Translations under genes and position numbers: made by a program | In this document: positions 20,301-32,059 of the stretch, piece after piece | Layout: each line of letters begins with the position of its first letter | Position numbering within the stretch: the first letter of the stretch is position 1 | The notes under the pieces: generated by a model | Told to the model about the DNA's origin: nothing | The model's input: the letters and a program-made list of their open reading frames with translations, nothing else | Database searches by the model: none | From: Cladocopium goreaui | Lineage: Eukaryota > Sar > Dinophyceae > Suessiales > Symbiodiniaceae | Direction of reading: 5' to 3' | NCBI GenBank assembly: GCA_947184155.2 | Contig: CAMXCT020001823.1 | Coordinates: 62,001 to 126,000 of the forward strand | Length of the DNA: 64,000 nt

Positions 20301-21060
20301 ATGTGTCATGGTCAAAACTTGGGTCATCGGGGTATCGTGCGTAGCATGAAGGGCGGTGACTCGAAGATTGCCAGAGGCCTACGATTCCGTAGAAGTGACT
20401 TCAAGAAGGCCTTCTCAGAACTTCGTCCACAAGACAGTGTTCCCAGTGACATTCCCCCGACTTGCCTTTTCAAGATTTCACCTATGCCAATTGGGGCTTC
20501 GAGTGAAAATGTGCAGACTTGGTTGGACGGCTTGTCTTGGCAAGCTAAGCCCCTGAGATTGTTGGCATCCAATGTGTGGCTTTGCGCTGCATCGCCATAC
20601 GACTCAACGTTCGAAATGTGGGATGAACATCCTATCTTGGTCAAATGCCTTGATCCCAAGCCCATTCGGAATCAGGTTGTCATCGCAGGCAATACTGGTA
20701 AAATCAAACCTGTGAAACAACTGGCTGTGGAGAAACAAGTGGTGCTTTTGAAGACCCATGGGCTTTTTACAACCAAAACAAGAAGGCACAACCAGCACAC
20801 GCATCTGCCCCCGCAGGGTCCATCCATGCAGTGGCTGCGCGAAAACTTGAAGGGCCAATTGAAGAGCGCTTGAAGAAGCAGTCCTCTGATTTTGAAGAAT
20901 TCAAAGAACAACAGAAGTCCTGTTTTCAGGAATTCCAGGTCGAAGCTGTCAAGGAGGTTGCACAACTCCAGAAGGATGTCAATCAGTTTAAAGAGGTTGT
21001 GGCCAAACAAAGTCAAAATTTTGACCAGCAGAACAAGATCATGGCACATATGATTAACTC
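20301..21060 (+). pseudogene. Frameshifted fragment of a retroelement ORF1-like gene
   Basis: One frame is open to about 20740 (containing SPMPIGASSENVQTWLDGLS and later ILVKCLDPKPIRNQVVIAG). It resembles the RRM-like, nucleic-acid-binding segment of dinoflagellate LINE-type ORF1 proteins. Similarity then continues in another frame: a short DPWAFYNQNKKAQ motif, then a coiled coil to about 21055 (EERLKKQSSDFEEFKEQQKS). At least one frameshift therefore lies near 20715-20745. No reverse transcriptase, LTR or poly(A) tail was seen. The family call is from remembered motifs and is moderate; the frameshift is visible directly. Confidence 0.55.
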
Positions 21061-21888
21061 ATGGTTTATGGGAAGTGATGGTGAACTAATCGTTAACCAA
21101 TGATTTATGATTGATATAGCATAAACAATAGGAGAATAGCTCCAGTGACAATTAATTTTTGGAGTGGTTAAGAAGGAATTCCCCAGTTCCAAACCAACAC
21201 GAAATAGTTGCGAAATGGTGCACATTTTGATGGCTAAATTGGCGCAAGTACCTGGGTTAATTTAGGTTATCCTCATGGCAGAAATGGGAAATATTAATCA
21301 GTGGGGCGCATAAAGGCGCCTGACAGTTGGTGGGAATGTCATGGGAACAGAATTGGAGAATTGGGGATATTATGGGGATAATTGGCATCCGCTCATTAGC
21401 ATTGGCGATGCTGATCTGATTGGCAGTAACGTGTTCTTTTATCTACAGCCATACTGGTATATAGGCAAACATTGGTAATGTAGTAAGCTGATAAACAATC
21501 AAAATGGTAGGGTCCATCACTGGTCTTGTGTATCTCAACGCTTGGTAATCTTCCGTCTTTATTTGTTGTGGTGGGCCCAGTTGGTTTTTGCTGCAGACCG
21601 CGTGAGCAACTGACATAACTGCTGACACAACATTGGGTTGCAACCACTGTAACATAGGAAACCCAACAAGAAACCTACCATTTGGGGATTTTTTATACCA
21701 CCCATTTATGTTTTTTTTTTGGATGGCTTAGTATTCCTGGGTACAGTGCATAAACACATCGCAACCAGTGCCTGACCTGGGTTGTGATGCGAAGCCTGGG
21801 GATCCTCATGACTCGATTTACTCGATGAAAACAACAGACCAGGAGTAGTTTTTCCAAGTAGCCTCTGGTTATGATATGTTATGATGGT

Positions 21889-21992
21889 TACCCTCTGGTA
21901 AACTAACATAGCTATTGAAAATGGCCATTTATAGTGGATTTTCCCATTAAACATGGTGATTTTCCATAGCTATGTTAAATTACCAGAGGGTA
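21889..21992. mobile_element. Family A element nested in a second, GTTATGAC-type copy
   Basis: TACCCTCTGGTAAACTAACAT to ATGTTAAATTACCAGAGGGTA. Sequence on either side (CCTCTGGTTATGATATG before, TCTGGTTATGACTAAC after) belongs to the GTTATGAC subtype. Confidence 0.85.
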
Positions 21993-22072
21993 TCTGGTTA
22001 TGACTAACCACTAGGAAAATGGTGATTTTCTATGGTTAATAATGGTGAAATTCATGGGATGATATGGGATAT

Positions 22073-22200
22073 TACCCTCTGGTTATGACTAACAGTTCGC
22101 CATGGTTAAGCCATGGCCCTAATCGAAATAGATGGTTTACCGAACTTAATAGCATGGTGGTGATTTTCCATGGCGAACTGTTAGTCATAACCAGATGGTA
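22073..22200. mobile_element. Family A element, GTTATGAC subtype
   Basis: TACCCTCTGGTTATGACTAAC to TTAGTCATAACCAGATGGTA; matched ends. Confidence 0.95.
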
Positions 22201-22388
22201 TTGCTGCAACGTATTTAGAGCTTGTTTAAATCTCCTGTTTTGATGCTGAATTAATATTACTGTATATATATATATATAATTAATTAATCTTGATATCATA
22301 CTTCTGACTATAGCTTGGTGAAAGTATAACAGTATAATCAAGATATCTAATGGTATGTATAATTGGTAAAATACTATACCAACATATA

Positions 22389-22486
22389 CTGGTTGGTGGT
22401 TTGGAACATTTTTTATTTTTCCATATATTGGGAATAATCATCCCAACTGACTAAAATTTTTCAGAGGGGTTGGAACCACCAACCAG
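22389..22486. mobile_element. Family C element, copy 3
   Basis: CTGGTTGGTGGTTTGG to GGAACCACCAACCAG, with AAATTTTTCAGAGGGGT inside. Confidence 0.95.
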
Positions 22487-22557
22487 TATGTATATATATA
22501 TATAATACTAACAGTATATACTAACGGCAGTAGAAAACCCCTATATGTTTTGTTACG

Positions 22558-22662
22558 GTGAAATCCTCCAGCGTTTCGGCGTTTTGCCAGATCGCCAAGC
22601 CCGCCCTGCTGCAAGAGGTGCCGGATGGTGTCGGGCCGTCGGGGACGGGAGGCTTTCCATAG
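22558..22662 (+). CDS. Candidate exon
   Basis: A GC-rich island reading SSVSAFCQIAKPALLQEVPD and then GVGPSGTGGFP, with a stop at 22660. No family recognised. The following 22663-23350 has no recognisable gene. Confidence 0.4.
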   Translation: MKSSSVSAFCQIAKPALLQEVPDGVGPSGTGGFP

Positions 22663-23356
22663 TCACGGGGGTACCCCAAAAATGGATGGTTTTTTGATGG
22701 GAAAATCTAGGATAGCCCTATTTCAGGAAAGCCTCATGTGTTCTAATTTCATGGTTTTTCATCTAAATGCGAAGGTTTTCAGGTCCCTTAATTTGTAATT
22801 TGAAACAGTTCATATGTATCTACAGGTGTATGTTTTTTGTATTTTTGTTTAGCTTTTCCGTTCATGTAAACCACAAGCCAATGCTTTCCAGATGTTATGT
22901 CTTAGAAACGATCAGGTTTCGATGATGATGAGAGACACAACCTGAAGGCATTCTCACCACGTATATAGCAACCCCAAAAAGATAGAAAACGCAACATCCT
23001 ACTAAAACCATTGGTAAATAACTTCCCTAAGAAAAAACATATTCTTATTTGGAGGTGACTATGAGTAGAAGCTCAGTTAAACGGGGTACGGCAAAATAGC
23101 TGATAGTTGGCCCCGCAGACGTAGATGTGAGCTATTTCCTCCTCGTGGAACAAGCTTAAGTCATCTTACTGTAAGTCATCTATGTCCCTGCCCATTGTCT
23201 TTTTAGTGCTGGTTGTATAGCTAAGTGGTGTGGCGGGTCCATATTTTATCATATTTCATGTCTCAAGTGAAATTCTTATCCAGGCTCGGGATATTGTTGT
23301 TTTATGTTGTTTTAATTTGTGATTCTGAATCTATCCCTGGATAGTTTGTTCCCAAC

Positions 23357-23450
23357 ATGTTCCTGGCTCAGTCCCTAAAGAACCACAAGGCCAGCCGATC
23401 AGTTCCTGGACCCAACAGCAGGAGGAGTGAATTCCTGAAATTGGTTGTCG
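23357..23450 (+). CDS. Weak candidate exon
   Basis: From an ATG at 23357: MFLAQSLKNHKASRSVPGPN, then SRRSEFLKLVVG. Composition is plausible, borders unclear. Confidence 0.3.
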
Positions 23451-23524
23451 GCGACATAGTCCGAATCAATCCGAATCAGATATCCCTGCCCTATCCCACG
23501 GAATAGACTCGTATTGTATTTGGA

Positions 23525-23620
23525 TACCCATATGCTCCATGGTGCTGGAATATTTACCTACATTTGGCCCATTTTTGGGGGAAATGTAGGTAAATATTCC
23601 AAACATGGAGCATATGGGAT
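23525..23620. repeat. Inverted repeat, about 45-bp arms
   Basis: CCCATATGCTCCATG ... GGAATATTTACCTACATTT pairs with AAATGTAGGTAAATATTCC ... CATGGAGCATATGGG around a short centre. A single palindromic element. Confidence 0.9.
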
Positions 23621-23815
23621 AGATTGTATTTCACTGATATTGGTGCATATTCGCTGGTGTGATTTATGGTTACCATCCAGTGGGGCTAATTTTTGAGTCG
23701 CACAATTCACCCCATTGTGCCATAGGATTTTTTCATCCTTCTCACGACCTACAGAAAAGACCTTCTGTAGAGATAATAAATAAAACCCATGATACATCCA
23801 TTCACATCATCCCAG

Positions 23816-23902
23816 GGAACTTCCTTGGCCCAGCTGAAACAAAGCCTGCCGGACGCCGCGCAGGCGCCTTTTTTTGCTGCGGCTGGGCGTTACAAACCAT
23901 AA
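23816..23902 (+). CDS. Candidate exon after a CAG
   Basis: Follows ATCATCCCAG|. Reads GTSLAQLKQSLPDAAQAPFF and then AAAGRYKP, with a stop at 23900. No family recognised. Confidence 0.4.
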   Translation, partial: GTSLAQLKQSLPDAAQAPFFAAAGRYKP

Positions 23903-24604
23903 ATGGCTTTACTAAGCTGAATATGGTTTTATGGTTTGAATTGGTTTACTATATAAATATGGGATAAATGGATATAGTATGAATTTGTTTACTAAGCTGA
24001 ATATGGTTTAGTAAACCTGATATTGGGCTTAAATTGGGATATATGATCAATCGACTATTTCAAATATTTTCGACATGGGGATTTCGATCTCTGAAAACTC
24101 CCAAGAAATGAGGGCTGCATCAACAACAGAAAACGGTTTCGTACGCGACAGAGAATCCTAATGTTAATGGGAACATATTCCATGGTTCAATCATATTTAA
24201 TCGATACACATGGAAAAATTCCCTGAAATGAATCTGAGGCATGCATTCCAGGAATCATCATCATGCACGTGGCTTTTGTACGGTGAAACAACCCAACCCT
24301 GATCGACCCATAGTGGTAAAAATCGCAGAGTTGTGTCCATGACCATGACATTTCACATCGAGTCGCCCTCTGTCATCCTCATGACAGTGACAATTTGACA
24401 TGATCTGTCCATAAGTATCAATATATGCGTAGCACTTATACGTATATGTGTATGTATAGTCGTTATATATATATATTATACATATGTGTATGATATACAT
24501 GTACATGTGCATGTACATGTACATACATATATACGCTTATCCAAACTTATATCAAAACACACGTAGATATGCATATGCACACATAGATGTATGTGATTGA
24601 TAAG

Positions 24605-24765
24605 TCCACAAATGCAGCCGTTTCCAAAACCGGCTCCGATGACAACCCCACTCTGTGGCCGTTAGTGAACCGACGAAACCGGAGAGCCTTGTGGGTGCCT
24701 TGGCGGCTGCCGGGCGGTGATGCTTTGGCACCCAGGAGCTGTTTGTATCGGAGCTGCCACATAAA
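24605..24765 (+). CDS. Weak candidate exon
   Basis: GC-rich and open in more than one frame. One reads [20 protein letters not shown]; another holds [20 protein letters not shown], ending in a stop. Which frame is real, if any, cannot be decided by eye. Confidence 0.3.
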
Positions 24766-24782
24766 TATAGATATACTGTACG

Positions 24783-24843
24783 TACATCCATCCATCCATC
24801 CATCCATCCATCCATCCATCCATCCATCCATCCATCCATCCAT
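24783..24843. repeat. (CATC)n microsatellite, about 15 units
   Basis: Uninterrupted CATC repeats. The minus-strand Trp-Met-Asp-Gly repeat frames come from this. Confidence 0.98.
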
Positions 24844-25264
24844 ACACACATACATGTATGCCTACAACTGAATTACAATAGAAGAAGAACAAATCCCCAC
24901 TATTTTGAAGGGGATTTCATGAATTTCCGTTGCGGAAAAGGCGGTAATCTTCATCCTTCAGGGGACTCTTGCAGTTGGTATCGTTGAAGGACCCATGGAT
25001 ACAGTGGGTGATTCTGCAGTGGATACATGACCTGCAGATACTGCACATGTAGGAATTTGACCAGCCTCAATACGAAAACTGTCCAAATATGTGTGTATAT
25101 ATATATCAATTTGGCAGGAAGTTCTATCATTCCAGGACGGAGTTATGTGTGTATATGGGTGTTTCTCATGTCAAGAGTTGAGGGGCCTAATTTGAAACCA
25201 TTACATCAGTAGATTTTCCCGGAGTCCAAATGATCTTCACTCTGTCAGGCAATCAATCCCCCAT

Positions 25265-25393
25265 GCCGCGAATCTGGTGGATTTTTCTCGCCCTGCTGGC
25301 CTTGCCAACTTCATGTCACGTGGTGGAGGTGTCTCTGTTTCGCAGAATGCGGCGATGGAGGATCTTCTCTTACTTCTCAATGGGCAATTCGCA
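25265..25393 (+). CDS. Candidate exon abutting a family A element
   Basis: Two frames are plausible. One reads HAANLVDFSRPAGLANFMSR, then GGGVSVSQNAAMEDLLLLLN. The other starts MPRIWWIFLALLALPTSC, which looks like a signal peptide, then HVVEVSLFRRMRRWRIF. Both run to the family A element at 25394. No family recognised. Confidence 0.45.
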
Positions 25394-25499
25394 TACCCTC
25401 TGGTAAACAAACATAGCTATTAAGAAAATGGCCATTTATAGTTGATTTACCCATTAAAAATAGTGATTTTCCATAGTTATGTTAGTTTACCAGAGGGTA
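25394..25499. mobile_element. Family A element, matched ends
   Basis: TACCCTCTGGTAAACAAACAT to ATGTTAGTTTACCAGAGGGTA. Confidence 0.95.
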
Positions 25500-25898
25500 A
25501 TTCCACCATCGTGAAATTCTAGGGGATTTTCCCTGGGAAAATGCCAAAATGTCTTGTTGCCGAGAGAATTACCCCGCTGGACCTTGAGTTTTCATGAGAT
25601 TTGACCAAGACGACCCAGCAGTTGTAAGCGGATTTGCAACTGCCTTTGGCTGGTAGATAACCCTTAAGGATTCCCAGGATAATGCACAGAATGAAGTGGA
25701 TAACTAGGTAACTATTTGGTACGTGATGTAAGTGGAAAGCAACTAATCAACTAATTCCTTGCCCAAGAATCATAAACATTCCCTTGAACAAAACCTGTTT
25801 TGTTTCCGTGCTGGTCCACCTTGACCATGGGAGACCACGGCGTCTGGATGCCCGAGGTGATCAAACATGGGGATAGAGGTTAGAAAGGAACCAACATG

Positions 25899-25990
25899 CT
25901 GGTTGGTGGGCTTATACTACCCTTTATATCTTTTATATATTGGGGATGATCACAGTCCATGAACTGGGAATCCCATTCTTAATCAACCAG
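25899..25990. mobile_element. Family C element, copy 4 (diverged)
   Basis: CTGGTTGGTGGGCTTATAC to AATCAACCAG. The internal CAG signature is lost. Confidence 0.65.
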
Positions 25991-26175
25991 TATAATTGAC
26001 AGGGGAGGGTTGAACACTGTTTAATTAAGTTGGGTGAAACAACTAGTGATAACTCGTTCGATGATTCGGAACTGTTTAAGTATGATTCCCTTTGATTCGG
26101 ATGATCGAAACATGATTTCTTATGACATTTTCCTTCAATCAGAAAGTATGCAAGTATGGAAAGGAAAGACATGAT

Positions 26176-26286
26176 CTGGGTAAATTATAACGACCTCACT
26201 GCGACCTCACTACAATCATAGTTAGTAAGGGGAATCATCCCAAAATGGCCTTAATTCAGGTTAGTGAAATATTATAATTTACCCAA
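26176..26286. mobile_element. Family B element, copy 4, with 23-bp flanking duplication
   Basis: CTGGGTAAATTATAACG to TATAATTTACCCAA. A 23-bp sequence at 26152-26174 is repeated exactly at 26287-26309, touching the element on both sides. Confidence 0.95.
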
Positions 26287-26604
26287 AAGTATGGAAAGGA
26301 AAGACATGAAGGTTATTTTTGTTTGACTATTGCTCACCGTCACATCTGGATAAATGGTGTTTGAGTAGGTCAGTAGGTCATTCTTTTGCTGTGCTGTAAG
26401 CGGAAACATAGTCTAACCAGTTTCAGATGAACTCTTTTTTTTGAAGAGTATCCAGGATTGGCAATGATATGCAATGATCATGGTATTTACAGGGATCATG
26501 GACATCTTTAGGGGGGATAATAGTCATCTGCTATGGGATTTGAACATTTTTATCAGTATCAACTCAATCAGGAAAGATAGCCATGGTGAAAAACGTTCAA
26601 CCAG

Positions 26605-26715
26605 ACCATTGCCCTCACGCGGATTGCTGAGGCAGGGTCCAGTCAGTTGCGAACTTGGAAAACTCGAGGTGTTCATAAGCTTCTCCCAGAGGAGGCTCCG
26701 CACTGGCAAAAATTG
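26605..26715 (+). CDS. Candidate exon with splice-like borders
   Basis: Between TTCAACCAG| and AAATTG|GTGACA; 111 nt, 37 codons, phase 0. Reads TIALTRIAEAGSSQLRTWKT, then RGVHKLLPEEAPHWQKL. Open beyond the proposed border to a stop at 26791. One of the more convincing islands; no family recognised. Confidence 0.5.
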
Positions 26716-26939
26716 GTGACAACAGAAAAACATGGTGATGTAGCTAGCACACGTGGAGAAATGTCTTGGAATCAACCGTGGAATCGGTTTTAGAAACCAG
26801 TGGAATCAAGGATTTTTCATGAAGAAACTAGTGGATTTTGCCATTGATTTACTGGCATCTTGATAAAACAGGATGGTCTACAAAAGTGCTTACCTTTGTC
26901 TTAATTTTGCCATATCAAGATAGCCATACCTCTGATGAA

Positions 26940-27053
26940 CTGCTCCTATTTATTCTTGTTTGCGGCCGCTTTCTGCAAGATGGGGCGCCACTTGTTCTTG
27001 TTTCTTGCCTGGATTCCCGTGGTGATATCATCTTGAAAGGACCGCTGGCTTGA
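26940..27053 (+). CDS. Candidate exon ending in a stop
   Basis: Reads LVCGRFLQDGAPLVLVSCLD and then SRGDIILKGPLA, stop at 27051. Could be the 3' end of a gene. No family recognised. The following 27054-27837 shows no convincing gene. Confidence 0.4.
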   Translation: MLLFILVCGRFLQDGAPLVLVSCLDSRGDIILKGPLA

Positions 27054-27837
27054 CGAGTGTATTTCTTGGTAAAACAGAACCCAACACATGTTGGTAATGG
27101 TGGAATATCTTATGCCCATCTATACAGCTAAATTCCAGCGCTGGGCTCGTTATGACATAGTTCCCATTGACATTTCTTTCATGAAACAGTATCCAGGGTC
27201 CTCGGTTCTGGTGATTGGACTATGTTAAATCTATGTTTGTTGGTTGAATCCACACTCTCGTTTAAATGGCAGTGTGTCAAAACCTTGTACCCCTGGTGAG
27301 CATCAAAATAGCTGGTAAATGGATGTTCATCCCCCTAAAAATGGTATTAATAGGTATTGATCCATACCCAAATATCAAATCCAATCTAGTGCGGGCTAAA
27401 TCTGCATTCCTTGTGGCAACTCCCAATTGTTGTGGTTTGAAGTCCATTTTAGCATCCCACATATCCGACATAACAATTTGGGATTCTGGACCAACACAAA
27501 TTGTTTGTTCACTACCACACTCAGTCTATGATGGCTAAAACTCATAATGTGTAGACCAAATTATAAACCATCTTGAAATCGCTAAAGCCAATCTCACTTA
27601 ACCATAAATTCGTGGTGTAAACAATTTCCAAATGGTATGATTATTATTCTTTATTATGTACCATTATTCACAATAAGTTTTTTTTTTTGAATGCCATTAT
27701 TAATATGAACCAACATTAAACCATATTAAGCCGATGTTTCTAGCTGGACATTACAATATTGATTAATTATGGTACATTAGTATTGTGGCTTAATACTGGT
27801 ACATAGTAATAATAATGATACGACTATTACTACTACT

Positions 27838-27935
27838 TAGTTACTACTACTACTGCTACTGCTACTGCTACTGCTACTACTACTACTACTATTACTATTA
27901 CTACCACTACCACTACCACTACTACTACCACTAGT
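27838..27935. repeat. (TAC)n/(TGC)n trinucleotide tract
   Basis: Runs of TAC, TGC, ATTAC and CCACTAC units. Confidence 0.95.
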
Positions 27936-28090
27936 AATAATAAAATGGTTCAATTTAGTTATAACAATATAATCCTTTTAAAGCCATTATTAAACCATTA
28001 AACAAAAAACTATTGGTTACCTGGTTAACCACCTGATTTCGGCCATGTTGCTTCCACCTCAAACCATGGCCCCCCGAAATTTTTTCGCAG

Positions 28091-28239
28091 AACGCTTCGC
28101 CAGGCGTCGGCGTCCAGCTTGGTGCAACAAGCGCCCTTTGAGGAGACGACGCATCAGTGGCATGTCGTTGAACGTTTAAACGCGGCGATGCATCGGTGGA
28201 TACGACTGGAGGATCATGAAAAACAAATGTCTGGAACTG
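28091..28239 (+). CDS. Candidate exon between CAG and a family A element
   Basis: Follows TTTTTCGCAG|, a good 3' splice site. Reads TLRQASASSLVQQAPFEETT, then HQWHVVERLNAAMHRWIRLE, then DHEKQMSGT. It ends at GGAACTG|GTTACC, where the family A element starts. Strong coding appearance; no family recognised. Confidence 0.55.
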
Positions 28240-28241
28240 GT

Positions 28242-28346
28242 TACCCTCTGGTAATTTAACGTAGCTATTGAAAATGGCCCATTTATAGTGGATTTACCCA
28301 TTAAAAATTGTGATTTTCCATAGCTATGTTAGTTTACCAGAGGGTA
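28242..28346. mobile_element. Family A element
   Basis: TACCCTCTGGTAATTTAACGT to ATGTTAGTTTACCAGAGGGTA; the ends are of different subtypes. Confidence 0.95.
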
Positions 28347-28651
28347 ATATTGGAAAAACTCCCCATTCAGGAAGCAAACCATAAACAGTTTAATCTCATA
28401 TTGTAGGAAAGTTGGTTGTATTTTTCATTGTGATTTATTTATTCTTGTTTACTAATTCCCTATTAAGGGAAAACCTCATTTATAACTGACTGAAATAAGC
28501 CCACAAAGACAAACCACTAAGGTGGTGCCCCATAGTTAGACAGGAACCAACTGGGGTTATGGCACGCTTATGCAGAGATATATCGAATTATACTTGATGA
28601 TGGGGTGTATCCGGCTGGAACTGCTCTTCCAAGAATGATAATATGCTTATT

Positions 28652-28754
28652 GCCCTCTGGTAATTTAACATAGCTATTGAAAATGGCCATTTATAGTTTA
28701 TTTTCCCATAAAACATGGTGATTTTCCATAGTTATGTTAGTTTACCAGAGGGTA
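28652..28754. mobile_element. Family A element with 13-bp flanking duplication
   Basis: GCCCTCTGGTAATTTAACAT to TTAGTTTACCAGAGGGTA. TAATATGCTTATT at 28639-28651 recurs at 28753-28765. Confidence 0.95.
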
Positions 28755-29463
28755 ATATGCTTATTACCCACTTGCTATTGAGATGCCCGAGTATTATCAC
28801 CTTCCTTGTGCCTACCAAAGAGCCGCTATCGGTTGACCATGCGAGGGAAAACACCTTTTGTTTGCCATAATTGAGAAGGCAGACCAAACAGTTATATATA
28901 TATATAAATATACACATACACATTCTTTATTTTGTGATACTGACAGTTTTTTCGCTTGCGTCCCTACGTTTGATTGGCTACCCTTTGGTAATCTGTTCAC
29001 ATAAAGATAGTAGTAAAGAAACGACCAACCTCCTGTGTTGCCGGACTTTGTCGGCGATCATCTCCACATGAGCAAAAAACGTGGTAAAAATGAAACAATT
29101 TTGCTTGGTTCTTAACTTGACGTTACATAGAGGAATGCCCTGCCAAGGGACCAGTGCGGCTCTCTCACACATCATCATCGCCATCAGCAGCAACATCATC
29201 ATCGTCAACAACATCATCAACACATCTTCCCAATTGAATGAATAATGTAAAGTCAAACGGGGGTGGGACTTTATCTTCCTCACACCCTTCTTGATCTTCC
29301 CAAGGGAATCCTCATTCCAGGTTAGATTACCCGGGGGTACTTGTTTAACTATCAAGATTGTCGGGAGTATCCCTACGTTGGTGGTATTTTGGTGGTGAAA
29401 TCACGTTTGATTCTATATTTTGTAACCACCAAAGAAATAGATCAATTATGAACACACGGATAT

Positions 29464-29524
29464 TCTACGTCCCAATCTACGTCCCAATCTACGTCCCAAT
29501 CTACGTCCCAATCTACGTCCCAAT
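29464..29524. repeat. 12-bp tandem repeat (CTACGTCCCAAT), five units
   Basis: Exact units in tandem. The region 28766-30322 around it has TA-rich stretches (29898-29960) and no convincing gene. Confidence 0.95.
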
Positions 29525-30322
29525 CAACTCGTATACGTTTGTAGAGAGCCAGTGACACGATTCCAAGGTCATGGTTGTCTCGACTCGGTTTCTTGGCACT
29601 GCGAATGTGGAACACAAGTTGATCTCACAGAAAGCGTAGTGAAAAAAAATGGGGATCCGAAAAAAAATTAAAAAAATCAGGTTCCATGTGACAAATAAAG
29701 GGGATGTAATTCGGTTATATTAGGTTCATTTTTTGTTCTTTTTGGTGGAGGTTTACTGTAGCAGCTGTTGGAAACTTAACCGAGGAGCCCTGGAATTCAG
29801 GCTGGAAAATCCACCATTCATCTCACTGGAATGATGGTCAGTTTTTTGGAGGATTATACCAATTTATATGGTGATTTAAATAGTGATAATCTCTATATAT
29901 ATATATATTAATTATAGTTATATTAATTATAGTGATAATCTATATATATATATATATATTAATTTAATAGTGATAATCTATATTAATTATAACTATAGTT
30001 GGTATTATAGTGATTTATAAGTATCCTATTATGATCTAATTTACCCAGATCATTTCTAGTTGATTTTCCCAGCTATCAACCCATAGTTTGGGAGAATTTC
30101 CAGCCAGCCACGTTTGATTAGCAGAGGGTAACTTGAAATGATAGTCAAACATTGGTCGGCTCCCACAATGTGATGTCGAGGAAAAACAGGAACTCTTCAA
30201 AATATCAGATGGTCCAAGATACTAGGGACATATCTACCATAAACCAGCATAAAGCCATGTTATTCCCACGATACCCTCATTATATCCCATTCAATTGCAT
30301 TAAATCACCATGTTTGAAGCGT

Positions 30323-30460
30323 TACCCTCTGGTTATGACTACTGTAACATAGCTATGGAAAATGGCCCTAATCGAAATAGATGGTTTACCGAACTTAATA
30401 GCATGGTGGTGGATCTTTCCAGTTCGCAAACTGTAAACGTTTAGTCATAACCAGCTGGTA
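30323..30460. mobile_element. Family A element, hybrid subtype
   Basis: TACCCTCTGGTTATGACTACT to TTAGTCATAACCAGCTGGTA. The interior mixes the AACATAGC and AAACGTTTA modules. Confidence 0.85.
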
Positions 30461-30469
30461 TAGTTGATC

Positions 30470-30558
30470 TACATATTACTAACTATGGAACGATCCACCA
30501 TGCTATTAATGGGTAAATCCACTATTTCTATGGCCATTTTCAATAGCTATGTTAGTCA
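30470..30558. mobile_element. Family A fragment lacking both termini
   Basis: AACTATGGAACGATCCACCAT ... CAATAGCTATGTTAGTCAT without CCCTCTGG or CCAGAGGG ends, directly beside the copy at 30323. Confidence 0.65.
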
Positions 30559-30603
30559 TCCCAGGTGATCCCCCGAAAAAAAAACATTCTGCCACCATCG
30601 ACC

Positions 30604-30760
30604 ACGACCACGCCCAGGAAATTCCTTCTTCATGGCGCTCTGTGGATTGATCCTGATCCCCTTCGCACTGGCAGCGAGCCACAAAGCAAAGCCACCGTGG
30701 GATAAGGGGCTTAAAAGTGAGCCACCGCTTAAAGGGGAGAAAATGATGCCGGTTTTATGA
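30604..30760 (+). CDS. Weak candidate exon
   Basis: A frame beginning MALCGLILIPFALAASHKAK resembles a signal peptide and runs to a stop at 30758. Another frame (FLLHGALWIDPDPLRTGSEP) is equally open. Undecided. Confidence 0.3.
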
Positions 30761-30773
30761 CGCCATTGATGGT

Positions 30774-30870
30774 GGTTAATAGTGGTCAATAGTGATGAAA
30801 AAAGTGATTAATAGTGGTTAATAGTGATTAATAGTGGTTAATAGTGGTTAATAGTGATGAAAAAAGTGAC
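30774..30870. repeat. TTAATAGTGATTAATAGTGG-type tandem repeats
   Basis: Imperfect 10-bp units, including two AGTGATGAAAAAAGTGA inserts. The region 30871-32040 holds no recognisable gene, though 31525-31700 is rich in short ATGCAATG/GGAATG repeats. Confidence 0.85.
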
Positions 30871-32059
30871 TATATATAATCCATGAATAGATGACATTTT
30901 CTTTACCACTAATGGTGGTTTTGAGAATTAATGATGGTTAAGACAATGCCATTTTTACCAGCCATGACACTGGTGATTGAGCCAAAACATGTGGTGATTT
31001 GACAGCAAAAATCTTTTCTTTGAAGCGGTGAAATTATGATCGATGAAAAAACGCGTTTAATCAGCACATGGGGGTTCAAGCTTCAAGCAGCAAAAATGGG
31101 GGTTCTATGGTTTACGCACCAAGAATGTGGATTAGACCAGGAACAAATTGAGTTCTAACTAACCATAATTCAACTGGTAAAAGATGGCTTCAACGGTGTT
31201 TCGCCAAACGACCAACAGGATTGTCATTGTGACTTGCACCAGCAACCATACCAAGCAATTGGAATTGATCAGCTGAAAGGCTTAGCTAACATGGGTCTCA
31301 ATTCAAGATCTAGGAAGCAAATATGACTTTCTTTTTGAATGTTTGGTCAATTTTACACATGTTTTTTCTATGTGATCCTAGTGAAATTTGACCTACATCT
31401 TTATTGATTTGTCGGCCAGAGCCTACAGATGCAAGATAGCAATGTGATGGACAAATGCTTAGAGGTAAAGCGCGGTGACTATTTTGTTTGGGGTATGACA
31501 ATCTGACAAAGCATGGGCAGGTCACCTATGCCTCACGGTTATATGTAATTATCAACAATGCATGTACGTATGTAATGTGTGTAATGTTCGAGATGTGAGC
31601 AATGTGTCTACTGTTTGCAATGTAATGTAGTGCAATGGAATGGAATGGAATGTGATGTGATGTCATGGAATCCAATTCAATGCAACGCATTGCAATGCAA
31701 TGTCTATACAGAAGCCTAGAACACAAAGAAGCAGCGATAAATGGTTATTGTACCATACTTATGAATTATGAAGATTTTCTATATCAAAGAAACTTAAAGA
31801 AACCTCTGTGCTTTCCTGCCAGATTTATCAATGATGAATATCACCATTGTCCTTTGAGATGACGTGATTTACCCATAGCCAATTCCAAGCTTCATTATCA
31901 AATTGAGATCGTCCTTGTAAGTACCACCATGATTGAAGCCAAGTAAGAGGTTGCGCATGGTTAGGTTCGGGTTAGGTTGGCAGAAACCTAAGACCTAAGC
32001 TACACACAGCAACCGCTCGATTTTGAACCATTTCATAAAAAAGATTGGCTGGATAGATG

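Noticed and set aside
24547..24892. Trp-Met-Asp-Gly repeat protein on the minus strand
   Set aside because: Translation of (CATC)n.
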